From: Hirudinaria manillensis
Lineage: Eukaryota > Annelida > Clitellata > Hirudinida > Hirudinidae
Direction of reading: 5' to 3'
Length of the DNA: 64,000 bases
Assembly (NCBI GenBank): GCA_034509925.1
Contig: CM067531.1
Coordinates: 3,155,001-3,219,000, forward strand
A model generated the notes under the pieces. It was not told where the DNA came from, did not search any database, and worked only from the letters and a program-made list of their open reading frames with translations. Position 1 is the stretch's first letter. Every line of letters begins with the position of its first letter. The translations under genes were made by a program, and so were the position numbers. Below are positions 46,931 to 59,798 of the stretch, in pieces.

Positions 46931-48752
46931 TCACAATGGATCTTGCAGGTCCAAGATTCTATTTGCTTCTCTCAATCCGCTGAGGTAAGCTCCGCACACG
47001 GTTTGCGGAAACATTCTGTTTGTCGCCTTTAAGCAAATATATTTAATGAATTAATTTAATTAAACAGCATTTATCTAAACAAATCACAATTAATGACTAA
47101 AAACCTCTCCAGCAAAGAACACTTTGTCGCCAACTGGTTCTGCAATGTCGTCGTAAACGTCACCACTGCAGCCGACGGGAATAAAACTGTAACTTAGTCC
47201 GGAGAGTTTGTCACTCTGCCATCTGGTGACCAGATAACAAACTGGTTCCGGAACGTCCTAGAATTCATTGCAAGTGGTAAGACTTGGCTTATTAACATTT
47301 ACATATAAATTGAATGTAAATTCTTAAAACTATCAAAATATTATCGTTGATAAATATTTTATCAACCATAAATAAGATTTCGTTTTCATTTAGATTAAAT
47401 ATTGACTTTATTAGAGATCAATTCACATTGACATCTTTTAATTTGATAAATAAAATATTTATATATATAAATAAATATATAAACCTCTTCTGGGAACAAT
47501 TTCCTGAGAGTGGAGAGGCACGACTGAACGATTTCTTCATCCGACATGGTGGACACCAGGTGAGCGGAGGAACCTGTCAGAAAGGTGGTGAGGACACCTT
47601 CGCAACCATCGTTGTGATGCTGGAAGAGGAAAAAAATAAGTTATTTATAAAAGTCTGTTGTTGCTATGCAAATCATTTTAATATAATGTATTTTAAAAAT
47701 ATGTTTTGAAGAAGAGACATAAATAATTTTAGATCAAATTAATAGCCACATATTAATCATGAATTTAAGATAAAAAATATCAAAAGATTTAAAAAAGACC
47801 TGTTTTGGGTGTGTGGTGTCATAAAAGACCACAAAATGGCCTCTCATCTCAAAACTGCTCGGTATGTGACCGAACGAGTCTCCATTTTTCACCTTGCTCT
47901 CCCAAAATCTTCTCGGGAACTTCAGACAGACCTGAAAAAATTATTTAAGCATAGAATAAGGCTTGAATGGATGGCGTATATTTTTTTACCTTTTCCAGAA
48001 GTCCTTCACCAAGATTCCTGATGGCCTCCTGCTTCTTCTCGGGCAGTGGAGGTACGAACTCAATGATGTCCTTCTTGAGTACCGACAGGGGTACGGCGAC
48101 GATGACGTGGTCGCACGTCAACTGAACTCCGCTCGACAGCGTCACTGCAATCTTGGGTCCCGAGTAGTCGACTTTGATGACCTTGAGGATTATAAAACAA
48201 CATAAAATTGACATAACTAATTATCATGAGAAGATATAAACACTCTATGGGTGATGAGAACTCGAAAGGATCATTATCAAAATGCACGGTCACCTCGTGT
48301 CTGAACTTCGTGTTGAGCTGCCTTGCCAAAATGGCCATGACCTTAGAGAGGCCGTCGCAGGCTCTGAAAGTGGAGCCGGCAAACTGGGGATATTCTTCGT
48401 TCTGATCCCAATAAAGAGCTGACACCTGACCGAGAGACGCGCCGCAAGCCTGCTCCATGCAGGCCGTGTGGAAGTTGAAGATGGATTCTTCCCGCTATAA
48501 AAAAATTTAATATTCAAAATCAATTATATTAAAATTAATAGTGATAAACTGTATATATATATCACTATATATGTCATATCACTGTATGGCATAAATAGAT
48601 TTGCAATAATGCAGGAATTTAATGGCCAAACAAACTTCAGCAAAAGGTATTTTCGATTCTTCTACAAATTCGGCATGAATTTCCTTAAGTTTTTCTGAAA
48701 GAACATATGATATCAACTATAACAATGCCTGGGTAAATGTTAAAGTTAACTT

Positions 48753-48825
<73 letters not shown>

Positions 48826-51800
48826 GTTTCAATTCAAACAAAACTAAACTAAATAATAAATTAATTTGAAATGAATATTCATTAAGGTTCATAAAATAAA
48901 ACATAAACATTATCTGAAGTCTAACTCAACAGATTGACGTCCTGTCTTTCTCTTCTCTTCCTCCACATGTCCAAGTTGTCGAGGAGGGAATTGAAGTGAA
49001 AGTCCATGTACTGACTCAGAGTGTCATCCAACACCTGTCCTTTCTCGTCAATCAAGGTGCACAGCTCCGACATTTCGATCAGCTGAATGTTTGCCTGGGT
49101 AACCAAAGACGTTTCCATTTAAAACAAATACAAAAAAAAATTACTCATAAAAATAATAATAAAAAATAAAAGCAATAATAAAAAGTTATTAGTTAATTAA
49201 TAATAATAATTAACTTAGTAATATTAATTAGTTATTGGAACACAAAATGTTCAGACAAATTACTTGGTGGCTAAGGAGAGTGATGGGGTTATTGACGCAC
49301 CCGGGGACAATCTGGGCCCCCTTGGCAATGCAGACCCCCATGTTGTGATCGTCGAGGACACGTCCCCCAACCCTGTCCCTGGCTTCCAACAAGGTCACCT
49401 GAGATGTTAAATAATAATTATTACTATTAATATTATTATAATATTTATAACAAACAATGACTTCAAACTTAACCACTAATTGAATAAATTCCAATGACAA
49501 ACTAAACTAAATTACTATTAGTGAGACAATGCCCCAGAACAACTCGAGAAAATAGATCGAAGAAAATGTAATAATTACAGAGCAATGGCATGCACCAACT
49601 GACCTCGCAACCCATGTTCTTCAACTGCTTCGTGGCAGCCAAACCTGCAGCTCCTGCTCCGATGACAACGACCGAACTCTGAAGAAAGTCGAGCAAACGT
49701 CCACCATGACACAAAAAATTTGTTGTTGATCAAATTTTACATGAAGAAGCACTTATTATTAATCCATGTATGTATTTGTAATTAATTTGCATTTAATTAA
49801 TTTTATTTGTGTACGTTTTCCGAGCATAGAAGCATTATTAAGATGCAAACGAAGCTCAATTCTCGAACCTTAAACAACAAAGAAGGACAAATTTCCTCCA
49901 ACGTTCCTTCCATGATTCCGGTGTTGACGTAACTTCTCCTGGTGAGGTACCTCAAGATTTTAGGCAGAAGTTCGTAGCACGCGATTCTTATCAACCCTCG
50001 GCAAATCAACTTTTCCAGACAAATGTCTTCTGTCAGAACCATCTGGAAATGGAGAAGGACATTTGCAATGCAGCCAGGGTTAAAGAGTGCAAAGAATGAA
50101 CTGAATGACCTTTGGATTAAGGGTCCACAGGGCAAGGATGTGGTTACGAATGGCCAGATAGGTTAACTGTTCCCTTAAAAAATAAAAATAAATTGGTTAA
50201 TTACTCGACGAAAACAATGATATTTTTTTCCATTCTCTTATTTACTACTTTTATGAACAACTTGCAGGGATAAAATATACTTAGTTAAAATATCATTTTA
50301 AATAAAATTGCAATGTAATTACAATATAAGTGAAAATTAGTTCAAAATAATAACATTACAGCTGAAATTACACCATTAAGTAAATTCTAAATGCTGGCAT
50401 TTAAAATCAGAGATGAATCACAGTCAGGCACTGACTTGGCAAAGACAGGGAAGTGATCCATTTCGTCCTGACTCATGTTGTCTGGTTGAAGGCCGAGTGC
50501 CTGGGGGTGGTGATCGGGCTGAATGAAGGGCTGGAGGTAGAAGGGGACGGACGGAACTGCAACGGGGCGACCGATTAGTAACCATGGCAACGTCGCATTT
50601 AAGAGCGTTTGTTTGCGAACAAAAAAAAGAGGAAACAAAACAAAAAGGAAAAGAGAGACCTTCGGGATATGAGATTTCCTTGCTCTCTTGTGTAGCTGCC
50701 ATTCCTATTTCATGGTCATCCTTTCCTAGTTAACAACCATAAATTTATAACTGTTATGTATTTATTATGATACTTTGCAATTATGATACAAATAAAATGC
50801 CTAATGATGTGGTCCATAATTTAATACCAAAGAAGTACTTATTTCTATCTAAATTGGAAAACATTAAAATCCAGGATTCAACTCAATATCGTAATCAAAT
50901 AATAAGCCTTAACAAATCAATCTCAGAGAAAATGTTTTGCAACTCTACTTTTTCTTGGCCTATGCTTGGAAGGGCTCACACAACTGGCACTCATTCCAAC
51001 ACCATCTGCATAATAGTTGACCAGGAATGGTTCCATTTGAGAAGAAATCAAAAGCGCCGGGTACAACACGGATTCCAGCCAATGATCCTCCTTGCATACT
51101 TCCACGATCTTGATGTAAAAAGAAAATAGCATTAAAATGAATTAACATCCAAATGAAAATATTATGCTTGCAAATTCAAATTACCTCATCTTCTGGATCA
51201 TCGCAGCTCAGGTCACAATCCTAACAACAAAAACAAAGCAAACCATCTCAGCTTCTAAATAAATGAAAGCTCCAAATGTCGCCACTAACTTCCAAAAGAT
51301 CCGAATCGCAGGTAAAATTTGCAACGAAGCTCTGGGTTATCTCGGCATCCTTAGAAACCATCCTCCATTTTGAACAGTCGTTGCATCTAAGCCAAAATGG
51401 GAGGTAACTATCAACAACAAACATCTTCACATTGGCCTCTGATAATCCATTTGAAGACCACAGACTCTTCCAGCCAATGAACTGGTCATATCCTTCCTAG
51501 TTACAAAGTTTAATATTAATCCGTTTATCTCCTCAGAAGAGAAAATTTAATGGATAAACAATAGAAATGAAGCAATCATGAAGAATGAACATCTGTGAAA
51601 ATATTACCAAATGCTTTCTTAATATTCCTAAACAACAATCAATCAAATCAATGCATCTAATTTTAGAACCAAATCTACCGAGAGTATCGCAGAAGATATC
51701 TTTAAAAAAAACCACATTTAAAATATATCAATATTTTGCCTTGTTGCTCCTGTAGAACAAGTCAAAGCAGTCGTTGCAGTAGTGTTCCCCGATTGACAGA

Positions 51801-52556
51801 TGGTACCATCTGGAAGTCCACCCACCTGTAGCTCCTGGGCATCTGAGAACATGTTGATACTTTGATATAATTTACTTTAATTAAAGACATAATAATTCTT
51901 GTCAGACAGCTGCAACATAAATGTTTTAAGCAACAAGCCAAATTTTGTGAATTCAATTTCTTACTTGTTAGATAGTCCCACACAGCAGACAGGTTTAATA
52001 TTTGATTTTGCACAGGTTATCTTCTCACAAAGTCTTGTCTTCTTTCCATCTGCAAATTCTCCAATAAAAGACAATCCACCGTCTCCCATTGCATCTTCTC
52101 CAACTGGATTAATTGAACTCCGTTTCTTCCTCATTTTCCTCATTTGAGGACCATCATCATCACCACCATCCCCTCCATCATCCATAGACGTTCTCTTTTC
52201 TATTTTTCTAAAATATTAAAGACTTTAGTTATATGAAAGATACTTTAGATTATTTACAAGCATTTGATTCACTTTGGGAGTGCAAAGTATGTTGAACAAA
52301 TAAAATTTTAAAATATTTTAAAAACTCTCAGGACATATACATGGAAATTTGATTATAATGGTTAGCATAAAAACTATTCAGCCGCAATTCACAGAAACCG
52401 AATCAGGCTTTGCTCAACAAAGAGACATTATCATTCAGACCAGTTTCCGTAATTCAAAGTAACTCACGGTGCTGCGGGATGACCACTCAAGACAATAAAG
52501 TTGGGATCCCATTTTTTCTGTGTATTTCTCTTTGGTCTCTGTTGATCCGGATTCAT
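46931..52556 (-). CDS. KDM1B: Lysine-specific histone demethylase KDM1B/LSD2 (complete, 20 exons)
   Basis: Predicted 862-aa FAD-dependent nuclear enzyme removing mono- and dimethyl marks from histone H3 Lys4. Exons: 52556-52468, 52207-51965, 51842-51740, 51496-51290, 51220-51185, 51108-50949, 50704-50660, 50556-50436, 50173-50110, 50042-49869, 49678-49604, 49398-49264, 49094-48926, 48694-48636, 48494-48294, 48181-47990, 47931-47800, 47619-47485, 47257-47105, 47026-46931; 2,589 nt in phase. Domain order is that of LSD2, not LSD1: N-terminal zinc module (CEKITCAKSNIKPVC, then GWTSRWYHLSIGEHYCNDCF, about 87-145), CW zinc finger (RCNDCSKWRMV, about 180-226), SWIRM (about 335-414) and amine oxidase. 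The FAD loop is VVVIGAGAAGLAATKQL (418-434); the flavin-contacting Lys is in GEGLLEKV (about 691); the C-terminus has VFFAGEATNRMFPQTV. One intron uses a GC donor. Confidence 0.96.
48751..48826. repeat. (AAT)n array
   Basis: Perfect ATA/AAT trinucleotides in the KDM1B intron between 48926 and 48694. Confidence 0.95.
51738..51739 (-). other. Non-canonical GC splice donor in KDM1B
   Basis: The exon 51842-51740 ends AGGAGCAACAAG and the next bases are GCAAAAT. The neighbouring exon starts in phase 0 after a normal AG, giving FYRSNK joined to EGYDQF, which matches the human order FYRSHK-DGYDKY as I recall. No GT keeps the frame here. Confidence 0.75.
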
Positions 52557-53340
52557 TTATTTCGTTGAGAAACCAAATAAAGGTCCGTAACAAGAAAAAC
52601 AGAGCGCGTCGGTATTTTTAAAAGTGAACTGCAGGGAAACATTAATTTTCGCTCATGTCAGTTTGTTATTCTGAGATTAAAATAATATATTTTGTGGCAA
52701 TTTCAATGACGTCGAATAAATAAATGTAAATAATTTGTAAAAAGTCTTGGTCTTGATAACTTCCTTTTTCCATTATTATTCATATTCTGCATTTATCTCG
52801 ACAAGTTATTGCATAAGTTAGCAGTCGTGCAAAACAATTGACAGTTAAAATTTTTATGGTTATTGCCCTGCGGGAAAAAATTATGTAGACATCATTACAG
52901 GAACATATTATAATTATCTTATTATTGACACATTAGTAGGTAACATATCGGGATGCATAATGACTTAATTTAGTACTAAAACAACATAAAGTCAGTTGAG
53001 CAATGCTTGTTTCCTTGGGTGAATGGCCAAAGCCAGGTTAAGGAAGGCCAGTGGGAATTATCCCGATATTGCTACACATTAGTTCAAAATTTCCAAAATT
53101 TAATTTCAGCAAAGAAAAAACACGATTATCCAGGTCATCCTCGCTAAGTGACATCAGTCAAATCAAAGTTTATCTAAAACTTATTGTGGAAAGCATTAAT
53201 ACCCCTTTATCAGCAGAAGCGTTAATAAACCCAGTGTCGCAGAATAAAAATGATTGATTTTTGATCTAAATAAAACAATTAAAACCAAATTCGCTTGTGA
53301 ATAAATAGCTCACAATGAAGCAACTGTAAGCCAAGTAAAC
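52557..53340. other. Shared upstream region of the divergent KDM1B and Ly6-1 genes
   Basis: 784 bp between the two start codons, AT-rich, with no GC island and no clear TATA box at a useful distance from either gene. A 68-codon open frame at 53,051-53,257 has no recognisable features. Confidence 0.4.
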
Positions 53341-54273
53341 ATGAATATCTTCATTTTTATTTTACTGACGTTCCTAACTGTTCTGGATCACTTGGGTAAA
53401 TTTGTTAAAAGACACCTCCCCGCTTTTAAATTAATAATTCACGTATTTTCGAAACCATTTTTATTTTCAATTTTTATGAATTTCATCATTTCCTAGGTGA
53501 TTGTCGAAAGTGTTACACCTGTAAGTTTCGATATAAAACGAGAAACAGTATCTACAATAAATTTTGCGGTTTTACAAGAGATCCAAGAGCCAGTGTTTAC
53601 GTTCTTGAATGTGCCACAGAACCCCTTGGAGTTCCCACCTGGGATAAATGCTTAGTGACTTCCTATTTCGGTAATTTCTAAGTTTTTGTCAATTTTTTTT
53701 TAAATTTCAATGCTTCTAAGCAATATCAGTTCTTTAATGTGTTACTGTTTAATAATCACAAAGAGATGTAACCCAATGATGATAATAATTCCGACTAAAG
53801 TTCAATTTTGATGTTATTAGGTGTTCGAGTAACGCTCTTTAATTGTATTCCATTATTTAATGTAATTAAGCAGAATTTAGATTCTGTAAATGGAAACAAA
53901 AAGGCTTGCAAACTATCAGAACTTTGACCAGAAAGTTAAATGTTCCAAAAAATATCTAAGAAATTGATAATTTTGTATTTTTCAGCATTCTTAGCTAAAA
54001 AAAACACTTTGCAATTGGTTTAGAAATAGAAAATAATTAAAAAGTTAAAATTCAATACCGAAAAGGAATATATAAAAAATATATATTAATTTATTTACAG
54101 ATTTAAAACAACATACTGTTACAGTATTTAGGGGTTGTGGCCATTCGGCAGCAATGGAAGAAGAACCTAATTGCCGAGAAAGAATTGAAAACGATACGAG
54201 AATTGTGCGTTGTGTCTGCAATTACGATCTTTGTAATGGCTCGGGACACATTCCCAAAGGATTGCAAATATAA
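53341..54273 (+). CDS. Ly6/uPAR-type (three-finger fold) surface protein, copy 1 (3 exons)
   Basis: Exons 53341-53395, 53497-53670, 54101-54273 give a 133-aa product. The signal peptide MNIFIFILLTFLTVLDHLG is followed by a cysteine-rich domain: CRKCYTCKFRY, KFCGFTRDP, LECATEP, WDKCLV, FRGCGH, PNCRER and the closing VCNYDLCN, the Cys-Asn ending typical of Ly6 domains. Such proteins are usually GPI-anchored. Here the frame stops soon after (GSGHIPKGLQI), while a hydrophobic GPI-like tail (GYILIIVALGALLTVVLLK) follows immediately in another frame, so the 3' end may carry an indel or be mis-modelled. Exon plan and intron phases equal those of the neighbouring copy, pointing to tandem duplication. 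The exact Ly6 subfamily is unknown. Confidence 0.8.
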
Positions 54274-56424
54274 GGACCCATTGATCCACAAAGGATATAT
54301 TTTGATTATTGTCGCTCTTGGCGCCTTGTTAACGGTTGTACTGTTGAAATAGGAGACTTGTAGAATCATGCACTTGTTCGTTTTAACGAATTAATGCACA
54401 ATTTCATGCGGAAATGTTTAATTGTTATTTGAAAAAACTTGAATATTGACCTTGAATGTCCTTCGAATTTTATGCCGCATTGATTTTCGGTCAAATAATT
54501 GAAAGAAAGAACTATTATTTGAACAAATAATTTATTGAGTTTAGACAGAAAAGGTAATAATTAGGAATGGTATTGATTAAAATTTTTTGTCATCGATTAA
54601 TCAAAATGTTTTTAATCGATTAATCGATTAATTCCAGATTAAATTTAGATTAAATTTCATATTCTTAATTTATATTCATGAAAAAACTAAGGCTAACACT
54701 TTTTCAATATTAACCAACAAATTAAATTTAGAAAACATTTAATTGATTAAAAATGTTAACGATTAATTAATCGATTTATTTCTTCACCCTATAGTAATAA
54801 TAATAATAATAATAATAGTAATATTAATAATAATAATATTCCAAATTCTCAGGCGAACCAAAAGGCTCTTTACAATTAACAATTCTTACTATGAATGAAA
54901 AGATAGTAAAATATTTTAACATACATTCAAATATCATTGATATTTACAGAATTAATTTGGTAAATGGATAATTATAAAACGAATTATAAATAATAGAATT
55001 TAAAAATTTAAATATAAAGATCTTGTATTATTGTTAATAATAATTAACAAACCAAAATACGTCAAAACTTGATTTTGCTGATATTGTTTTACTAAACTTT
55101 CAAATAAATATTTCATTATATTTATTGAAGTGGAAATTATTTCATTTTAATATTGAACGAAAGAATGAAAGAGAAAGATTAGTTTATCGTAGATTAAGAT
55201 TAAAAGAATTAATCAAATTAGTGATAATTATTATTATCTCATTGTTTCATTTAGGACTGTTACCTGCTCGGCCAGGAAACAGTAAATTATGTATGATTAT
55301 GTCGTTTTTTCTCGATTCTCTTGAAAAATGTGGCATTAATCAAATGTAATGTCGTGTAATGTCAAGTGATTCTTGTATAATTTACTTGTTTATATATTAG
55401 ATTTTAGAATTAAATGATTTTAATTCACACTGAAACTGCTTCAAACTCTTAAACCTATTCACGATGTAAGACTTTTTATTTATCTCCATCATTGTTTTAA
55501 TCTGCTGTCATTGAAGTTGTAATTCCTAAATTTAATTTAATTTAATAAATAAAGGTTTTTTTTTAAATTATTCGAATCAAAAGCTACTTGAATATATAAT
55601 AGTAATTATTATTATTACTATGCTTTGACGCACTGACTTTTCAGGCGAAGATGTCATCCGGTGCACATTCAGATAAACTTAAATCGTTTTGTTCGATAAA
55701 AATTGCATCAATCATTCTGATGGTTGAATTAAAACCCGTCAACGCTAACTATTGAAGATGTGAAAAATAATTATAATTATATTTATTATATAATTAATTA
55801 CATAAAATTAATTATTTTCTAATTTTGTAATTAATTACATTAAATTAATTATATTACCTTAAATAATTAATTAGTAGTTAGTCTTTGAGTTTATTGAATC
55901 TCTATTTTTGAATCTCTCGTATGTTTGATTACGATCTCAAACGATGAGTCCATTTGATTATCTTTAAATAGCTTTAAATTAATATTTAATTTTAAGATTA
56001 TTCGTCATTTTAAATTATCAGAAAAGACAACTGATTCTTTTTTCTCAAATTTCTCAAGAGATTTCATGTTTCTCAAGGAAGAAGCCAATAAATTTTTCTT
56101 GCGTTTTTTTTTTTGAGGATTTTCGATAATTAATTTTAAGTTTAAGTCGTCAAGGACTCGTTAGAAACAACTACGATGATAATCTGCCATAGATTATAGA
56201 TTGCGTCATGGGAGATTAATTGAAAGTGTCAGGATGAACAGTATTAAAAGAGGAGTTATTGGAGTTGTTCACGATGATTTTAGGCAGTAATTTGTTTTTA
56301 AATAAAAAAAAAACCAAATTGATTATAATATTAATTTTTAATTAATATTTAATTAATTTAGTTAAAATATTAATTTATTCAACTCCCAATTTGTAAATAA
56401 CGAAGGAACACTGGAAAGTTTTCA
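54274..56424. other. Spacer between the two Ly6-type genes
   Basis: AT-rich sequence. It contains related ATTGATTAA/ATCGATTAATC blocks at 54.57-54.78 kb and an AAT run at 54.79-54.84 kb. A 74-codon open frame at 55,125-55,349 has no acceptor or family resemblance. No other gene seen. Confidence 0.45.
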
Positions 56425-57684
56425 ATGGAATCGCTGATAATATTGGTTACAATAGTTCACCTTCTGTACTTCGCTCGCGTCTGTGAGAATCAATTTTCCT
56501 AGCGTTTAGTTTTGTTTTTAATTTTAAATTTTTCCGGGAAATTGTTTTTAAATTTAAATTTAGATTTTTTAAAAACATTTCCAAAGAGTCTGAATTTATG
56601 AATACGTAATTGTTAGATATGGTATAACTCTTCCATTATTTTTCGTTTACATTTTGTCATTCAACATTCGTTGGTTTCTGAGGAGTTGCATAATTGATTT
56701 AGGAACTAAATAAAATGTATATAATTTAATAGCTAACATAATAATAACAATAATAACATAATAAAATACCTGTCTTATATCTATTACTATTGAATTTAGA
56801 GATTAAGTTTTAAAATTGATTTTAAATTTTATTTTATATTTTATAAAAATGAAAACTGGTCCTAATTCACCTAGGCTATGGCGTAAAATGCATGGTCTGC
56901 AGACAAGACGTACAACTGAACGACCATCCATACTGCGGTCATGCTTGGATACCAGAGGCCAACAGGTATATTACCAAGTGCGAGGAAGCACCTCCCGGCC
57001 AGCCTCGCTGGGACAGGTGCCTCAAATTCATTTTTGAAGGTAGATTCTAACTGATATAAATCGCATTTTAAATAATCTGAAATGTTGTGGAAACGAATTG
57101 TCCTCATTCATATAAGTAAATTATCGAAAACAATGAAATATTCTGGTGATTTTCAAAAAATAGATTACGTAATGATTTCTATTTCTTCCTTTGATGGAAT
57201 GGTATTTCCATCAGTCCATCACTTGATGAATTCTGCGTTTGATTTAATTAAGAATTTATTAGTATCTTTAGCACTTGATCGGTTAGCAAATAGGAAATGA
57301 AATATACAAATTGTAACATATTGACAATGACAACATTTAATAATAAATTGTTGCTATCCTAACCATTGTCTTTAATTCTCTCCGACAAAACAAAAATATG
57401 AAGAGCTGTCTAACGGAGACACATACTACGTGAGGCGGTGCGGCGACGCTCTTGCCATGAAAGGAAAACTCGGCTGCATGAGGTGGAAAGAAAATTCTTA
57501 CGGATTCGACATCGAATACTGCGTTTGCGAAGGTGATATCTGCAATAGGGACATGATTTACAGGGAGATTGCTCCGTCAGGTGCCCGCTTTTCTGAAAGG
57601 GATTCGTGGCTTTTAATGTGCTTGTCATGCGCTTCGATCTTGTTTAGTCATTCATGGATGCAATCGTTATTAATGATCTCATAA
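56425..57684 (+). CDS. Ly6/uPAR-type (three-finger fold) GPI-anchored protein, copy 2 (3 exons)
   Basis: Exons 56425-56482, 56875-57039, 57404-57684 give 167 aa (504 nt, in phase). The signal peptide MESLIILVTIVHLLYFARV ends one codon before a T|GTGAGA donor. The mature domain reads CYGVKCMVCRQD, PYCGHAW, TKCEEAPPG, WDRCLKFIF, VRRCGD, LGCMRW and ends VCEGDICN, again the Ly6 Cys-Asn close. A hydrophobic C-terminal segment (WLLMCLSCASILFSHSW) fits a GPI-attachment signal. The stretch PxGxPxWDxCL before the second intron is shared with copy 1, and both introns are phase 1 in each gene. Ly6 proteins act at the cell surface as receptors or modulators; the ligand here is unknown. The first exon is inferred from signal-peptide character and phase. 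Confidence 0.84.
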
Positions 57685-59091
57685 GATTCAGTTATATTTA
57701 GATATATACACATATCTATCTATTAATATATATTATTAGATACATAACAGTTATTAGTGAGCTCTAAAAATGGAAGCACTGCTGTTCAAATGATGAACGA
57801 AAGAATTATTTAAAACTTTTAAAAATAAAAGGTTATTTATTATTTTAAACTAATAAAAGACTTTTTAATTTGTTTTTTTTTCTTTTTGACGAAATTCGAA
57901 AATTTCCAACATCCCTAAAACATCCACCCTATTTTTAAAAAATCTGAAAAATCATCGACGTTTATAATCTTTTATTGAACCCGCTGATTTACTTTACACT
58001 TTACTGAACTAAGGGATGTTTATGTTTGTATGCTTGCATGTTTGCATGTTTGTATGCTTGTTTCTTTGTAATCAAGTGCCTGTATCTCTATATCTCTAAC
58101 TAATTATCATTTCTTCTCTATTTGTTTTTGTAAAGTCCTCGAAAAGAAAGATTCTCTCCATGTTCGAAAAGGCACTCATCTTCTTTTCAGTTTTATTTTT
58201 ATATTTATTTATTTAGAGATTGCTTCTGATTTCGGTTTCATTATCTTCTTTCTTTTTGTGTGTGAATTCAATCATCAGTTTTTACAACGCTTCGATTTTT
58301 TCCTTCTCCTTTCGAAAAAAAATGCAGCAGTGTTTTTTGTGCGTTTTGCATGGATTTGTCGTGACCATATTTCCTCATTAAATTGTGGCCGGTTCCTCTT
58401 TCCTGTGCTGACAGGAGAATTTAGGCGGAAGTATTTGCAGATGACCCGGATGTCTCCCTTAACTTCATTACCTGTTGGGACGGATGTTCTCGTCCGGTTA
58501 ACCGGTCACCGTAGATTAACGAAGCCCATAAGATTTGCACGAGAAGCGAGTGTATTCAATTTCTTCGAAAACATAAACATTTCTAACAGAAGAAGTTTCG
58601 ACGCGAACATAACAAGACTTATGCCAAGCTTCTCGTGAATAACATCCTAATAATAAAAGGTCGAATTGGTTCAATTAAGGTGCTTCGCAAGTTCTCCTGA
58701 CACAATTTCACTTTGGGCGTCAGTTTTCCCATCTAAAAAACCTTCTTTTGTTCTATAATTTCTGTCCGGAAAACTTTAAAACCTGGCTTTTAAAACGTCA
58801 CTCGCTTCGAAGACAAAGAGTTTCGGACGATAAACATGATCGTTGCGCTACGGAAGAATAACTGGCGAAGTGAAAACAAGGGGAACAGGAAAATAGTATC
58901 TTTCAAGTGATTGTTACGTTACATAGGCAAACAATTCTGAGTCAAAGGGTTAGGGTTAAGTGTCCCTTAGTCGAGAAGGAGGAAATTTCGTAAGGAATTT
59001 AGAAAAGCCATGCATTTTGTTAATAGTTATAAACAAGAGTTTGCCTCGCAACAAGTTCCAACCATAACTTCTCCTCAGAGAATGATTAAAT
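57685..59091. other. Region between Ly6-2 and the YjeF_N gene (convergent 3' ends)
   Basis: Holds both 3' UTRs. A degenerate TGTTTGTATGCTTGCATG repeat lies near 58.02-58.07 kb. A 126-codon plus-strand open frame at 58,258-58,638 has no recognisable motif. Nothing else seen. Confidence 0.4.
57824..57829 (+). terminator. Candidate polyadenylation signal of Ly6-2
   Basis: AATAAA 140 bp after the Ly6-2 stop codon; a second copy follows near 57.85 kb. Confidence 0.4.
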
Positions 59092-59750
59092 TCAGAACGG
59101 TTTAGTATCGTTGCTGTTGAAGGGATTTGAGGGAGAGCCACTATGGTAGCCCTGGGGCAGTGAGAGCATGTCGAAGCAAGAGTTGTCAGAGTCTCTGTGG
59201 CCAGGTAGGATGAGGTCAAACTTGGAGGTCAAGTCTTGAGGGAGCAACAGATGTCCGAGTAGGTAGTGGTTTTTGCCCTTGAAAGACTTAGAACACATCA
59301 GAGGTGCCAGGAGGGAGAGAAGGGTCTCGGGCTGGATGAAGCTGTCATCACTTTCCCCAGATGGAAAGATGTCGTCACTCCAGCCTGAAATTGATTGATT
59401 GATTGATTGATCGATCGATAGATTGCAGCGGTTTATAAAATTTATTAGTGGTTACAAGTAATTAAGTGATGTCGTCAAATACTGTGGAGTAAAATAGGCT
59501 AAATTATTTCTTCAATTGAAGCCATTTTTTTCACATCTCCGTAAATTAATTTTGAATTTGATTTGAATCGAAAAAAAATCGTTAAAAATTATTTAGGTTT
59601 AAAATGCAATTTTAAAATATTATTTATGTATAAATTGCAGTTTTTGAAAAAATCTCTGCGATGTTAGAGGGCATCATGTGCTCCATTAGGTGGAAGTTTC
59701 AATTACATTAGAAGCTCTCAAAACTTTACAAAAATTTTGGTGATAATAAA

Positions 59751-59798
<48 letters not shown>

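Noticed and set aside
46931..52556. Assignment of the demethylase gene as KDM1A/LSD1
   Set aside because: It has the N-terminal zinc module and CW finger of LSD2 and lacks the tower insertion that splits the LSD1 oxidase domain.
58258..58638. 126-codon plus-strand open frame
   Set aside because: No domain, no signal peptide, no acceptor or donor pattern; consistent with chance in a locally less AT-rich stretch.
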